From: Caldithrix abyssi DSM 13497 | GTDB lineage: Bacteria; Electryoneota; AABM5-125-24; Hatepunaeales; Hatepunaeaceae | Assembly (NCBI GenBank): GCA_945865405.1 | Contig: CAMBDS010000001.1 | Span: 248,001-312,000, forward strand | Length of the DNA: 64,000 bases | Direction: 5' to 3' | Shown: piece after piece, positions 36,446 through 43,154 of the stretch | How positions within the stretch are numbered: position 1 is the stretch's first letter | Layout of the letters: each line of letters opens with the position of its first letter | Notes under the pieces: generated by a model | What the model was told of the DNA's origin: nothing | The model's input: only the letters and a program-made list of their open reading frames with translations | The model's database searches: none | Translations under genes and position numbers: made by a program

Positions 36446-37441
36446 TTATCTCATTAATACGAGTTTTTGTGTTCGAGTCTGGCTACCTGCCTCCAACCTC
36501 ACCAAATAAACTCCCGCCGGAACATCCCTTGCATCCCAGACAACTTTGTGGTTACCGGCGGAGACGCCGGTGCTACCGAGAAGGTCGGTGACGAGGCGGC
36601 CTGAGAGGTCGTAGATGGCTAACCTAACCCCTCCTTGTATTCCCCCCCTGCCAGCAGAGGGGGAAAGAGAGAACGAGATCGTGGTCGAAGAGTTGAAGGG
36701 GTTGGGGAAGGGGGGCGAAAGGCTGAAGGATGAAGGATTAAGGATGAAGTCGGAGACACCCAGAGGAGGCAAAAGCGTGAAGGTCTCAATGCTACGGACA
36801 GAGTCGGGGCCGGCGTAAGCCCAAGCCCACCATCGGATCGCGTCACCAAACCGCCAAAGAATTGCGGAGGGAATATCTTCAGTGGTATCTGTGAATGACG
36901 CGAATTCAATGGTATCGTGATCTACACGCTCTATGAAGAGGATGTAATCGACGCGATCGAGATCGACGTTACCTGCCTGAGTCCAGTTGAAGGTGATAAA
37001 ATCAGTATCAGGGGCATTTGCGCTGTCGAAAGGTAAAACCAAATGAAAAGGGAGCAGCGTGTCCGGCGAAGGATAGACTGTAACCATGAAAGTGTCATAG
37101 GCTGCGAACTCAGCGTCTTCTGCCTTGACGATGACAGGCAAAGGTCTAACTGTAAAGAAATTATGTTCAAGTCTTCTGGATAACATACTCGTCTGCTGGT
37201 TAATTCTAAAATTTAGCCCTCGTGGCGGGTCTATGAGACTGAATTCGAGAGTATCTCCATCGGGATCGGTAAACTTAGTATTCAAACGAGCTACCAGGAG
37301 TTCGTTCAAGTTCGAATCTTCCAATAAGCGCATATCCAGGATTGGCGGGGGGACGAGCTCCGGAGGGTGATTCTGCCCGAAAGTAAGCCCCGCCCAAAGG
37401 CAAACCACCAGCCCGACACCAGCCCAAAATAGTCCTCGCAT
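36446..37441 (-). CDS. T9SS cargo, short cadherin-like/FN3 protein; first gene of the long operon
   Basis: Start ATG 37441 (TTGGAGCGGAAG just upstream supplies a GGAG site) rather than TTG 37453; 331 aa. Signal peptide MRGLFWAGVGLVVCLWAGLTFGQ. Residues about 25-130 resemble a cadherin-like/putative-Ig domain (FTDPDGDTLEFSLIDPPRGL), and 135-215 an FN3-like fold (FITFNWTQAGNVDLDRVDY). The CTD starts at PFPNPFNSSTT near 245, with palindrome inserts in both loops, and ends KLVLMR. The 33419 gene starts 3 nt downstream. A promoter TTGACA-N17-TAGATT lies about 90 nt upstream and would drive the five genes down to 26051. Confidence 0.83.
   Translation of the reverse strand: MRGLFWAGVGLVVCLWAGLTFGQNHPPELVPPPILDMRLLEDSNLNELLVARLNTKFTDPDGDTLEFSLIDPPRGLNFRINQQTSMLSRRLEHNFFTVRPLPVIVKAEDAEFAAYDTFMVTVYPSPDTLLPFHLVLPFDSANAPDTDFITFNWTQAGNVDLDRVDYILFIERVDHDTIEFASFTDTTEDIPSAILWRFGDAIRWWAWAYAGPDSVRSIETFTLLPPLGVSDFILNPSSFSLSPPFPNPFNSSTTISFSLSPSAGRGGIQGGVRLAIYDLSGRLVTDLLGSTGVSAGNHKVVWDARDVPAGVYLVRLEAGSQTRTQKLVLMR
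36554..36571. repeat. Palindrome ACCGGC-n6-GCCGGT in CTD loop B
   Basis: Same element and position as 33527-33544, in the 36446-37441 gene. Confidence 0.7.
36640..36665. repeat. C7 palindrome in CTD loop A
   Basis: Same element as 33613-33638, in the 36446-37441 gene. Confidence 0.8.
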
Positions 37442-37527
37442 CTTCCGCTCCAAAAATCAAATCGACGTTGCTTGTAAGCTCTTCAGTTCCATTCCTACCC
37501 CCACACCGTCCGAAAATATACCTCTTC

Positions 37528-37556
37528 AATCTACTGCTTTCTGACTGATTTGTCAA
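37528..37556 (-). promoter_or_regulatory. Promoter of the nine-gene T9SS cargo block (first unit)
   Basis: On the minus strand: TTGACA (37556-37551), 17 nt, TAGATT (37533-37528). It is divergent from the capsid-cluster promoter at 37673. Confidence 0.7.
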
Positions 37557-37672
37557 GTAATTCCGAATAAACGGCTCAAGTATTTTGACCGCTTGAAGGC
37601 AGTCAAGTCAACATTATGTGTCGCATTGATAGAACTATTTTGAGATAGGTCGCAATAACACGACAGCATCGC

Positions 37673-37701
37673 TTGACTTTTGCCCAATTATGTTGTATAT
37701 T
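37673..37701 (+). promoter_or_regulatory. Promoter at the head of the capsid cluster
   Basis: TTGACT (37673-37678), 17 nt, TATATT (37696-37701), 30 nt before ATG 37732. The -10 box falls inside the track's ORF 37690, which is why the later ATG is used. Confidence 0.75.
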
Positions 37702-37731
37702 AGCACTGTATCATTAATCAGGATGTTCCAT

Positions 37732-37980
37732 ATGGAAAACAGCCAAATTTCACGATCCGACCTTACCAAAGGCAACGTGATCGACCTCGACATGATCGCC
37801 GAAGAAGCGGACAGGTTGCGAGGCGTTCGCGGAACGACCGAACTGAAGGGAAACAAGTCGCTTAGGGAGTGGCTGAAGCCGGTCGGGAAGGTGGTGAAGC
37901 CTTCGTTCGGCGGGAAAATCGAAGCGATGAAGCAGAAGCTCTTTGACGATGGACAGGGAAGATTTCGATGTGGTAGATAG
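37732..37980 (+). CDS. Small hypothetical protein, first gene of the capsid cluster
   Basis: 82 aa from ATG 37732 (CAGGATG 8 nt upstream). Sequence MENSQISRSDLTKGNVIDLD..., charged and mostly helical, with a basic middle (GNKSLREWLKPVGKVVKPSFGGK). No family recognised. It directly follows a strong promoter and precedes phage head genes, so a structural, scaffold or regulatory role is possible but unsupported. The 3' flank is heptanucleotide repeat. Confidence 0.6.
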   Translation: MENSQISRSDLTKGNVIDLDMIAEEADRLRGVRGTTELKGNKSLREWLKPVGKVVKPSFGGKIEAMKQKLFDDGQGRFRCGR

Positions 37981-37994
37981 ATGACAAAGGAAAA

Positions 37995-38024
37995 AGTACG
38001 AAGTAGGAAGTAGGAAGTACGAAG
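37995..38024. repeat. Heptanucleotide tandem repeat (AAGTACG/AAGTAGG)n
   Basis: About four 7-nt units; the same family recurs at 38137-38184. Confidence 0.7.
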
Positions 38025-38027
38025 TTG

Positions 38028-38051
38028 CTGCCGACCGCGGCGGGTCGGCAG
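38028..38051. repeat. Palindrome CTGCCGACC-n6-GGTCGGCAG
   Basis: 9-bp perfect arms between the first cluster gene and the decoration gene. Confidence 0.7.
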
Positions 38052-38063
38052 TGGACGCAAGAT

Positions 38064-38132
38064 TTCTTTCGGGGCAGGAGGATAGACAAGCTGAAAATAA
38101 CAAAAGGCTTTGACGCCTCCTGCTTTGGAAGG
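38064..38132. repeat. Nested-hairpin element, copy 1
   Basis: Outer arms CAGGAGG (38075-38081) and CCTCCTG (38116-38122) enclose inner arms AAGC (38088) and GCTT (38107) around an A-rich loop. A second copy at 39863-39930 keeps the fold with different paired bases. Confidence 0.65.
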
Positions 38133-38136
38133 ATGA

Positions 38137-38184
38137 GGGATGAAGTAAGAAGTACGAAGTACGAAGTAAGAAGTACGAAGTAAA
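38137..38184. repeat. Heptanucleotide tandem repeat (AAGTACG/AAGTAAG)n
   Basis: About six units immediately before the ribosome-binding site of the decoration gene. Confidence 0.7.
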
Positions 38185-38199
38185 CAATAAGGAAAAACA

Positions 38200-38640
38200 G
38201 TGGCAAGTCAATTTCAGATCGATAACAACGGCATCGGCGGGACGCCGTTCCTGACCTTCACGGTCGATACGTCCGCCAACAAGGACTTTTCGCAGACAGA
38301 CCTCGACAGCAACCTCTCCGCCTGTGTCATCAGCGACAACAACGAAGTCGGGATGGGCTCGGCTGGCGACAAGCTGTTCGGCAAGGTCGTCTGGGTCAGC
38401 CAGGAAGTGCAATCGGGGACGACTATCCCGGCACTCTGCGCCGTGCAGGCTCGCGGAGTAGCTCGGTTCAAGTACGCCGCAACCACTCCCGTCATCAACC
38501 AGATGGTCGAGGCAGATGGAGCCGGCAAAGTCCGCCAGGCTGCCGCTGACGCTGACATCGCCGCCGGAGGCCATCTGATGCGCGGGCAGGTGATCGCGGT
38601 CGATACAAGCGCCGGGACGTGTGATGTGTGGTTGGGGTAA
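38200..38640 (+). CDS. Phage capsid decoration protein (DUF2190-like)
   Basis: 146 aa from GTG 38200 (AAGGA 6 nt upstream). Glycine/alanine-rich beta protein; RFKYAATTPVINQMVEADGAGKVRQA and GQVIAVDTSAGTCDVWLG match the pattern of DUF2190-type head decoration proteins (a conserved DGAGKV loop and a terminal VDVWL-like strand). Such proteins trimerise on HK97-fold capsids. The major capsid gene follows, which fits the usual pairing. Assignment by pattern, so moderate confidence. Confidence 0.7.
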   Translation: MASQFQIDNNGIGGTPFLTFTVDTSANKDFSQTDLDSNLSACVISDNNEVGMGSAGDKLFGKVVWVSQEVQSGTTIPALCAVQARGVARFKYAATTPVINQMVEADGAGKVRQAAADADIAAGGHLMRGQVIAVDTSAGTCDVWLG

Positions 38641-38673
38641 TAATCTAACCACGAAGACACGAAGGAACGAAGT

Positions 38674-38710
38674 ACACCCCCCCTTAATCCCCCCCGCAAG
38701 CGGTGGGGAA
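38674..38710. repeat. Intergenic poly-C palindrome family
   Basis: CACCCCCCCTTAATCCCCCC then CGCAAGCGGTGGGGAA. It is related to the C7/G7 elements found inside CTD genes, and ends just before the capsid gene's Shine-Dalgarno. Confidence 0.7.
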
Positions 38711-38753
38711 ACGGTGGATTACAGTTGATAGTGGAAATGTTGAGGAAAAACAA

Positions 38754-39818
38754 ATGCAAACAAATTTCGATAACGCAAGAAAAATCAAAGAACTGATCGT
38801 GCAACACTCACGGTCAGGAAATCTGGCACTGTACGCAGAGGCTCAGGAACAAGGACTCTCTTTCACCGAACTACTGGAACAGCTCGACCCGACTGAACAG
38901 GGAGCAAACCTCGACGCATTCGAGAGGCAGTTGATGCTGAACGGAGTGCTTGCCGAAGGACCGCGGTCGATTTCGCTCGAGCAATTCTTCGTCGGCGGCG
39001 GGTTGATCCTTATGCCGGAGTATATCCTGCGCGAGATCAAGCGGGGCTACAAGATGGTGCAGGACCCGCTCGAGCTGATCGCGTCGCAAGCTCAGGAGAA
39101 CGGCCCCACAGTGCGACCGATCTACATCAAGACCAACCTCGCCAAGGAACCGCTTGGCAGGAGAGGGTCGAATGGCGGGGCGTCTTATCCGCGAGTGGAG
39201 CTGCTTCACCGCGAGAAGGAGGCGGTCATTATCGACCGGGGCAGGCAATTCGACTTCGGTTACCGGGTCGTCAGGAACCAGAAGCTCGCCGAGTTCCGGG
39301 TGTTCCTCTGGTGGATCGGAGCGCAGATGGCTTATGACGAGATCGACGAGATCTATGGCCTCCTTCTGAACGGTGACGGGACTTCTTCGGGGGTGACCGA
39401 CGTCTTCAACGGGGTTGGCGGTACGTTCGCCTACAGCGACCTCGTCCATCTCTCGATGTCGTTTGACGTTCCGGCGAGGATGACGCACATCGTCGCGGCG
39501 AAGTCAGACGTCGAGAAGATCGTCAATCTGACGCAGTTCCAGGACCCGCTGGTCTGGCGCGAGTCGGAGTCGTTTCAGCGCGCGGGGGACTATCGGTCGT
39601 TCCACCCGATCAACGCCAAGCTGGTGATTGCCCCCAATGCGACAGCGACGAGGATCATCGGGCTTGACAGTCGGTTTGCGGTGCGGGAGTCTGTCGCTCA
39701 GCCGTTGATGATCGAAGCCGAAAAGGTGATTAACCAGAAGCTTGAGACGGCGGTTGTGTCGAAGGAGTCGGTCTATACCGTGATGGTCGATGGGGCGGCG
39801 CTGTTGTCGGATTACTAA
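38754..39818 (+). CDS. HK97-type phage major capsid protein
   Basis: 354 aa from ATG 38754 (GAGGA 7 nt upstream); the track's earlier GTG start would include intergenic repeat. An N-terminal helical stretch (residues 1-75) could be the delta domain. The region ISLEQFFVGGGLILMPEYILREIKRGYK, the A-domain-like stretch with HIVAAKSDVEKIV, and the C-terminal SRFAVRESVAQPLMIEAEKVI are typical of phage capsid proteins of this fold. Length fits the family (300-400 aa). It lies between the decoration gene and the connector, while terminase, portal and protease lie downstream, a permuted order. Confidence 0.8.
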   Translation: MQTNFDNARKIKELIVQHSRSGNLALYAEAQEQGLSFTELLEQLDPTEQGANLDAFERQLMLNGVLAEGPRSISLEQFFVGGGLILMPEYILREIKRGYKMVQDPLELIASQAQENGPTVRPIYIKTNLAKEPLGRRGSNGGASYPRVELLHREKEAVIIDRGRQFDFGYRVVRNQKLAEFRVFLWWIGAQMAYDEIDEIYGLLLNGDGTSSGVTDVFNGVGGTFAYSDLVHLSMSFDVPARMTHIVAAKSDVEKIVNLTQFQDPLVWRESESFQRAGDYRSFHPINAKLVIAPNATATRIIGLDSRFAVRESVAQPLMIEAEKVINQKLETAVVSKESVYTVMVDGAALLSDY

Positions 39819-39862
39819 GAGGGGGCTGGTGGGCTGGTGACTGGGGACTGGTGATTAGAGTC

Positions 39863-39930
39863 TCTTTCGGGCAGGGGGATAGACAGACCGAAAATAATAA
39901 AAGGTCTTGAGTTCCCCCTGTTCGAAGGGA
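39863..39930. repeat. Nested-hairpin element, copy 2
   Basis: Outer arms CAGGGGG (39872-39878) and CCCCCTG (39914-39920); inner arms AGACC (39885-39889) and GGTCT (39903-39907); A-rich loop. Both stems differ from copy 1 by compensatory changes. Confidence 0.65.
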
Positions 39931-39961
39931 TGAGGGATAAGGGATAAGGGATAAGGATGAT
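39931..39961. repeat. Heptanucleotide tandem repeat (GGATAAG)n
   Basis: About four 7-nt units just beyond the terminator end of small RNA gene 1. Confidence 0.7.
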
Positions 39962-39971
39962 ACGGAAGGGC

Positions 39972-40006
39972 AAAAAATGAGCGGGACGACCGAAATCGTC
40001 CCGCTC
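39972..40006 (-). terminator. Intrinsic terminator of small RNA gene 1
   Basis: An 11-bp stem GAGCGGGACGA/TCGTCCCGCTC with a 6-nt loop is followed on the minus strand by ATTTTTTG. Confidence 0.8.
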
Positions 40007-40073
40007 AAAGACCGCCGATTGTTACATCGGCAGTAATTCGACTCCCGAGCGAGTGCTCATTGAGTGTACTCAC
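39972..40073 (-). ncRNA. Small RNA gene 1 (paralogue of the next one)
   Basis: A near-consensus promoter (40080-40108) is followed by about 100 nt containing ACTC/GAGT and CTGCCGAT/ATCGGCGG hairpins and ending in an intrinsic terminator at 39972-40006. There is no ORF of note. It is antisense to the capsid cluster's direction. It shares promoter, hairpins and the string CTCGGGAGTCGA...TTTGAGCGGG with gene 2. No known RNA family is recognised. Transcript ends are inferred from promoter and terminator. Confidence 0.65.
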
Positions 40074-40079
40074 ACAAAC

Positions 40080-40108
40080 AATATAACGTATTGAACGCAT
40101 GTTGTCAA
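40080..40108 (-). promoter_or_regulatory. Promoter of small RNA gene 1
   Basis: On the minus strand: TTGACA (40108-40103), 17 nt, TATATT (40085-40080). Confidence 0.8.
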
Positions 40109-40117
40109 GTACCGATG

Positions 40118-40230
40118 AAAATTGTGGCGGAGGGCGGGGGAATCGAACCCCGCTCAAAGACCGCCGATGACTGATGAGAGTATCGGCAGTAAATCGACTC
40201 CCGAGTGGGGTCGCTTTCAGACTAGCTCAC
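40118..40230 (-). ncRNA. Small RNA gene 2 with a tRNA-like T-arm and CCA end
   Basis: Paralogue of gene 1: same promoter layout, same ACTC/GAGT and CTGCCGAT/ATCGGCGG hairpins and the shared TCTTTGAGCGGG. In place of a U-tract terminator, the 3' end carries a GCGGGG/CCCCGC stem whose loop contains TTCGATT, followed by CCCTCCGCCA. That is a T-loop and acceptor end like those of serine tRNAs. No matching 5' acceptor strand or anticodon arm lies upstream, so it is not a complete tRNA. The tRNA-like end may be an integration scar or a functional mimic. Ends are inferred. Confidence 0.55.
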
Positions 40231-40236
40231 ACTGAC

Positions 40237-40265
40237 AATATAAACGATAAAATTCGACTTGTCAA
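40237..40265 (-). promoter_or_regulatory. Promoter of small RNA gene 2
   Basis: On the minus strand: TTGACA (40265-40260), 17 nt, TATATT (40242-40237). Confidence 0.8.
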
Positions 40266-40278
40266 GTTTGACTCAAGT

Positions 40279-40303
40279 GGTGTCACACGTCTCGTGTGAC
40301 ACC
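40279..40303. repeat. Palindrome GGTGTCACACG-tct-CGTGTGACACC
   Basis: 11-bp perfect arms; also at 4210-4232 and 45630-45652. Confidence 0.8.
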
Positions 40304-40310
40304 ATAAGAA

Positions 40311-40344
40311 TACACCCCCCCTTGCTCCCCCCCGCAAGCGGTGG
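40311..40344. repeat. Intergenic poly-C palindrome family
   Basis: ACACCCCCCCTTGCTCCCCC then CGCAAGCGGTGGGGAA; same family as 38674 and 45760. Confidence 0.7.
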
Positions 40345-40416
40345 GGAAAAGGGCGGACAAGAGTGTCCGCCCTCCAGGATACTTGATGATAATTAATCTT
40401 CAAACCAGGTAGATAA

Positions 40417-40779
40417 ATGATAAATAATACACTTAACAACCTGTTAGCAAGGCGTTTTCCGCTCTTACTCAACTTCTCCAGAGCCGTCACAACAAGCTCG
40501 GTGGAGTTGAAATGTGCCGGCGGTGAGGCTGGCCAAGGGGTGCCGATCCCGATGGACGGGAAGGCGGTCGGGTTGCAGGTCTGGGACGGGCTGGCGATGC
40601 ACTCGACGTCGCTGGAGGTGGACCTCGCGGCGGGTGACCGGGTGAACCTCTATGCAGCTTATGGAGGAGCAACGTTCACCGTGACGTTGCGGGTCAACGG
40701 CGTCGATTCGGTGCTTGTTGTTTCAGGAGTAGCCGCAAACGCGACGTTGACAGCTTCACTTCACATTATTTTGGAGTAA
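40417..40779 (+). CDS. Hypothetical small beta-rich structural protein of the capsid cluster
   Basis: 120 aa from ATG 40417 (CCAGG 7-8 nt upstream). After a basic N-terminus it is beta-rich and Ala/Gly/Val-rich (DGKAVGLQVWDGLAMHSTSLEVDL; AATLTASLHIILE-type strands). It ends 3 nt before the connector gene, so it is co-transcribed. A second decoration or head-fibre protein is possible; no family recognised. Confidence 0.6.
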   Translation: MINNTLNNLLARRFPLLLNFSRAVTTSSVELKCAGGEAGQGVPIPMDGKAVGLQVWDGLAMHSTSLEVDLAAGDRVNLYAAYGGATFTVTLRVNGVDSVLVVSGVAANATLTASLHIILE

Positions 40780-40782
40780 CCG

Positions 40783-41628
40783 ATGGCATGGACAGATAGC
40801 GATACAGTGAAGAAATTTCTGCCGGGGTTGACTGGCGGAGCGACAAGCTTCCGCGATGTCCCGTTGATCCTCAGCGACACAGGGGTCGGGCAATTGCCAC
40901 ATACGGGACTGGTTTTGGCGAGTGAGGTTGTCAAAAGGCTTGGGAACGATGATGTCGAGGGACCCGAAGCGGTCACGCTTCCGTCGGAGACGTGGGTTGC
41001 TCTCCCCGACTCGGCGCTGTTGGCGGGAGAAGTGGTTGCCGCTGATAACTGGCAACTGGAAACGGTTTACAGCGAAGGAGTCGACTATCTGATCGACACC
41101 ATCGAGGGGAAAATCAGGCGCATAGCCGGAGGAGCTATCAGCGGCGGTGCGACGGTGAAGGTCTGGTACCGAAAGTACGAGGTGCTGGCGAAAGATGTCG
41201 ATTACGAAATTGACTACGCAACCGGCACAATCTCGCTTGCGGAAGAGAGCGAAATACCTCCCGGAGCTACTCTCGCAGTCGATTACGAGCTGAACGCTGC
41301 GTCGTCGGTGGAAGACCTTATTCCAGAGGCGATTATCCAGGCTGAAGACAAGATAGTCAGGCGGTTGAAATCTGGCTACACAACAGCCTCAACCGATCAG
41401 GGTCTGGTGACAGGCGCGACCGAGCTGACGCTGGCGATCATCTGCCGAAGCCTTGCTGTCAGGGCGTTGGGGGATGGGTTGCCTGCCGCGCAGAGTCGCG
41501 GGAAGAGCTGGCTGGAGCTGTCGTCGCTGTTCGACCGGTCGGCATCGAAGACGCTGAAGCCGTTTATGTCGGTTCCGGCACTTGCGAGTGGGGGTGTGCA
41601 GGGGAATGGGAGTTGGGAGTGGAATTAG
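40783..41628 (+). CDS. Probable head-tail connector/adaptor protein
   Basis: 281 aa from ATG 40783. The N-terminal part begins TDSDTVKKFLPG. The middle has two similar beta modules (YSEGVDYLIDTIEGKIRR and YEIDYATGTISLAEESEIP) resembling the repeated 'VDY-D-GTI' strands seen in phage head-closure and structural proteins. The C-terminal half is helical (LIPEAIIQAEDKIVRRLKSGY) as in gp6-like adaptors. Position beside capsid and terminase genes supports a connector role. Family assignment is inference. Confidence 0.55.
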   Translation: MAWTDSDTVKKFLPGLTGGATSFRDVPLILSDTGVGQLPHTGLVLASEVVKRLGNDDVEGPEAVTLPSETWVALPDSALLAGEVVAADNWQLETVYSEGVDYLIDTIEGKIRRIAGGAISGGATVKVWYRKYEVLAKDVDYEIDYATGTISLAEESEIPPGATLAVDYELNAASSVEDLIPEAIIQAEDKIVRRLKSGYTTASTDQGLVTGATELTLAIICRSLAVRALGDGLPAAQSRGKSWLELSSLFDRSASKTLKPFMSVPALASGGVQGNGSWEWN

Positions 41629-41630
41629 GA

Positions 41631-41668
41631 AAGGATAAAGGATAAAAGATAAAGGATGAGGGATGAAT
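41631..41668. repeat. Heptanucleotide-type tandem repeat (AAGGATA/GGATGAG)n
   Basis: Degenerate 7-nt units between the connector and terminase genes. Confidence 0.6.
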
Positions 41669-41685
41669 GGAAAGTGAATTAGAGA

Positions 41686-43098
41686 ATGAGTGAAGAAGCG
41701 AACAATAGTGACTTTTCAAGATCAACGTGGAAAGGCTTGTTAATTGACGAGGCAGAAGTGGAGATAGAGTTTCCTACGGTATCGCTTGCGCCTGCTGATT
41801 GGATTTTCGCGAATGTCTGGACACTCGATGCTGTCGGTGGTGTGAAGCCGTTCCCCGACTATCCGTTTGTCAGAAGCCTTATAGATGCATTGTCGGAAAA
41901 CCGGTTGTTGATCGTCGCCAAGTCGCGGCAAATGCTGGCCACGTGGACGGTGGCGGCATACTACCTCTATCGAGCCCTCCACGACGAGCCGGGAATCTAC
42001 CTCTTCCTCTCGAAAGGTGCAAGAGACTCGAAGGAAATGTTGAAGCGGTTGAAGATCATGGTGAAAAATCTACCTGAAGACTTGAGCGACCAGATCAAAA
42101 TCAAGGAGGAAGAGGCAGTTTTCACCAACGGGAGCCGGATCCTAAGCCTTCCGGCGACCGAGTTTGCACCGCGTATGCACAGCCCGGCGGGGGTATTCTG
42201 GGATGAGATGGCGTTCACTCCCGACGCTGAGGGGATCTGGGCGTCGCTGAAACCGGCGATAGACTCAGGAGGGACGTTCGCAGGGATCTCATCGCCGAAC
42301 GGAAAGGACAACATTTTCTATGAACTCTACTCCGATGAAAATAATGGGATTGGCAAATTCCGCCTTCATTGGCAGGATCATCCGTTGCGCGATGAATCCT
42401 GGCGCGTCAAAGCGGCGAAAGGTCTATCGCAGACGCGCTGGCAACAGGAGTACGAGGTCGATTTCAAGGTTATGGTCAATCGAGTTTACGACGAGTTTGA
42501 TCCTGAACTTCACATCCTTACCGAACCGTTCGATCCGAAACAGGTGGCGGGGGTTATCTATCGCGGGCTTGACTTTGGCTACCGTCACCCGTATGTCGTC
42601 TGGGTACATCAGGCTTTCAATGGCGAGCTGACCGTCTTTGCCGAATTCGAAGGTGAAGATAAGACGATCCAACAACTTGGCGCGGCGATTCAGCGGATAG
42701 ACGCGGCGCGTGGCTTCGGCGAGTCGATGGTGAGGTTCACGGCTTGCGATCCGGCCGGCGCCGCGACTAGCGATAAGGGTATTTCGTCGGTGGAAAGCCT
42801 GAAGGAGCTGGGCATCAAGTGCGTCCATCGTAACAGCAGGATCATGGATGGCGTCGATAAGGTGAAGTCACTTCTGCGAGACGCCAACGGGAAGGTTTCT
42901 CTAAGGTTTTCGCCGACAGTCACGCAGACGATTTACCATCTACAACATTACCGCTGGGTGAAAGATACAGAAACGCCAGGTAAAATTGACGGTCACGACC
43001 ATGCATGTGATGCGCTGAGGTATCTAATCGTCAACCTTCAAGTGCGCCACAAGGTGGGTTGGTCAGGAGGGAAGGTGGTGGGGGTTTCGGAGGGATGA
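41686..43098 (+). CDS. terL: Phage terminase large subunit
   Basis: 470 aa. A deviant Walker A, VAKSRQMLATWT (about residues 76-87), lacks the usual GK[ST]; its lysine sits at the start, as in the lambda gpA motif KSARVGYSK. Walker B is GVFWDEMAF near 170. The C-terminal RNase-H-type nuclease shows RGLDFGYRHP (Asp near 294), ACDPAG (near 354) and DGHDHACDALRYLI (near 437), three acidic positions expected to bind metal. The protein would translocate and cut DNA at the portal. Length is normal. The coding frame is intact, so it is not obviously decayed. It lies downstream of the capsid gene instead of upstream, which is unusual. Confidence 0.9.
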   Translation: MSEEANNSDFSRSTWKGLLIDEAEVEIEFPTVSLAPADWIFANVWTLDAVGGVKPFPDYPFVRSLIDALSENRLLIVAKSRQMLATWTVAAYYLYRALHDEPGIYLFLSKGARDSKEMLKRLKIMVKNLPEDLSDQIKIKEEEAVFTNGSRILSLPATEFAPRMHSPAGVFWDEMAFTPDAEGIWASLKPAIDSGGTFAGISSPNGKDNIFYELYSDENNGIGKFRLHWQDHPLRDESWRVKAAKGLSQTRWQQEYEVDFKVMVNRVYDEFDPELHILTEPFDPKQVAGVIYRGLDFGYRHPYVVWVHQAFNGELTVFAEFEGEDKTIQQLGAAIQRIDAARGFGESMVRFTACDPAGAATSDKGISSVESLKELGIKCVHRNSRIMDGVDKVKSLLRDANGKVSLRFSPTVTQTIYHLQHYRWVKDTETPGKIDGHDHACDALRYLIVNLQVRHKVGWSGGKVVGVSEG

Positions 43099-43154
43099 AG
43101 GATGAAGTTGGTGGTGGGGCGGACTGAAGTCCGCCCCCCAAGTGGGTTTAGTGA

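Larger units (their letters stand above)
39819..40416. other. 598-nt gap with repeats and two antisense small RNA genes
   Basis: Contains the nested hairpin copy 2, a heptanucleotide repeat, two minus-strand RNA genes, a GTGTCACACG palindrome, an intergenic poly-C palindrome and a GGGCGGAC palindrome (about 40350-40375). No plausible protein gene. Confidence 0.7.

Noticed and set aside
37750-38807. Minus ORFs of 300 and 197 aa across the decoration gene
   Set aside because: They translate heptanucleotide repeats (SYFLLRTSYFLL) and the reverse of two plus genes with good ribosome-binding sites.
40118-40230. A complete tRNA gene
   Set aside because: Only the T-arm and CCA end are present; no 5' acceptor strand GGAGGGC, D-arm or anticodon arm lies upstream, and the upstream sequence matches the other small RNA.
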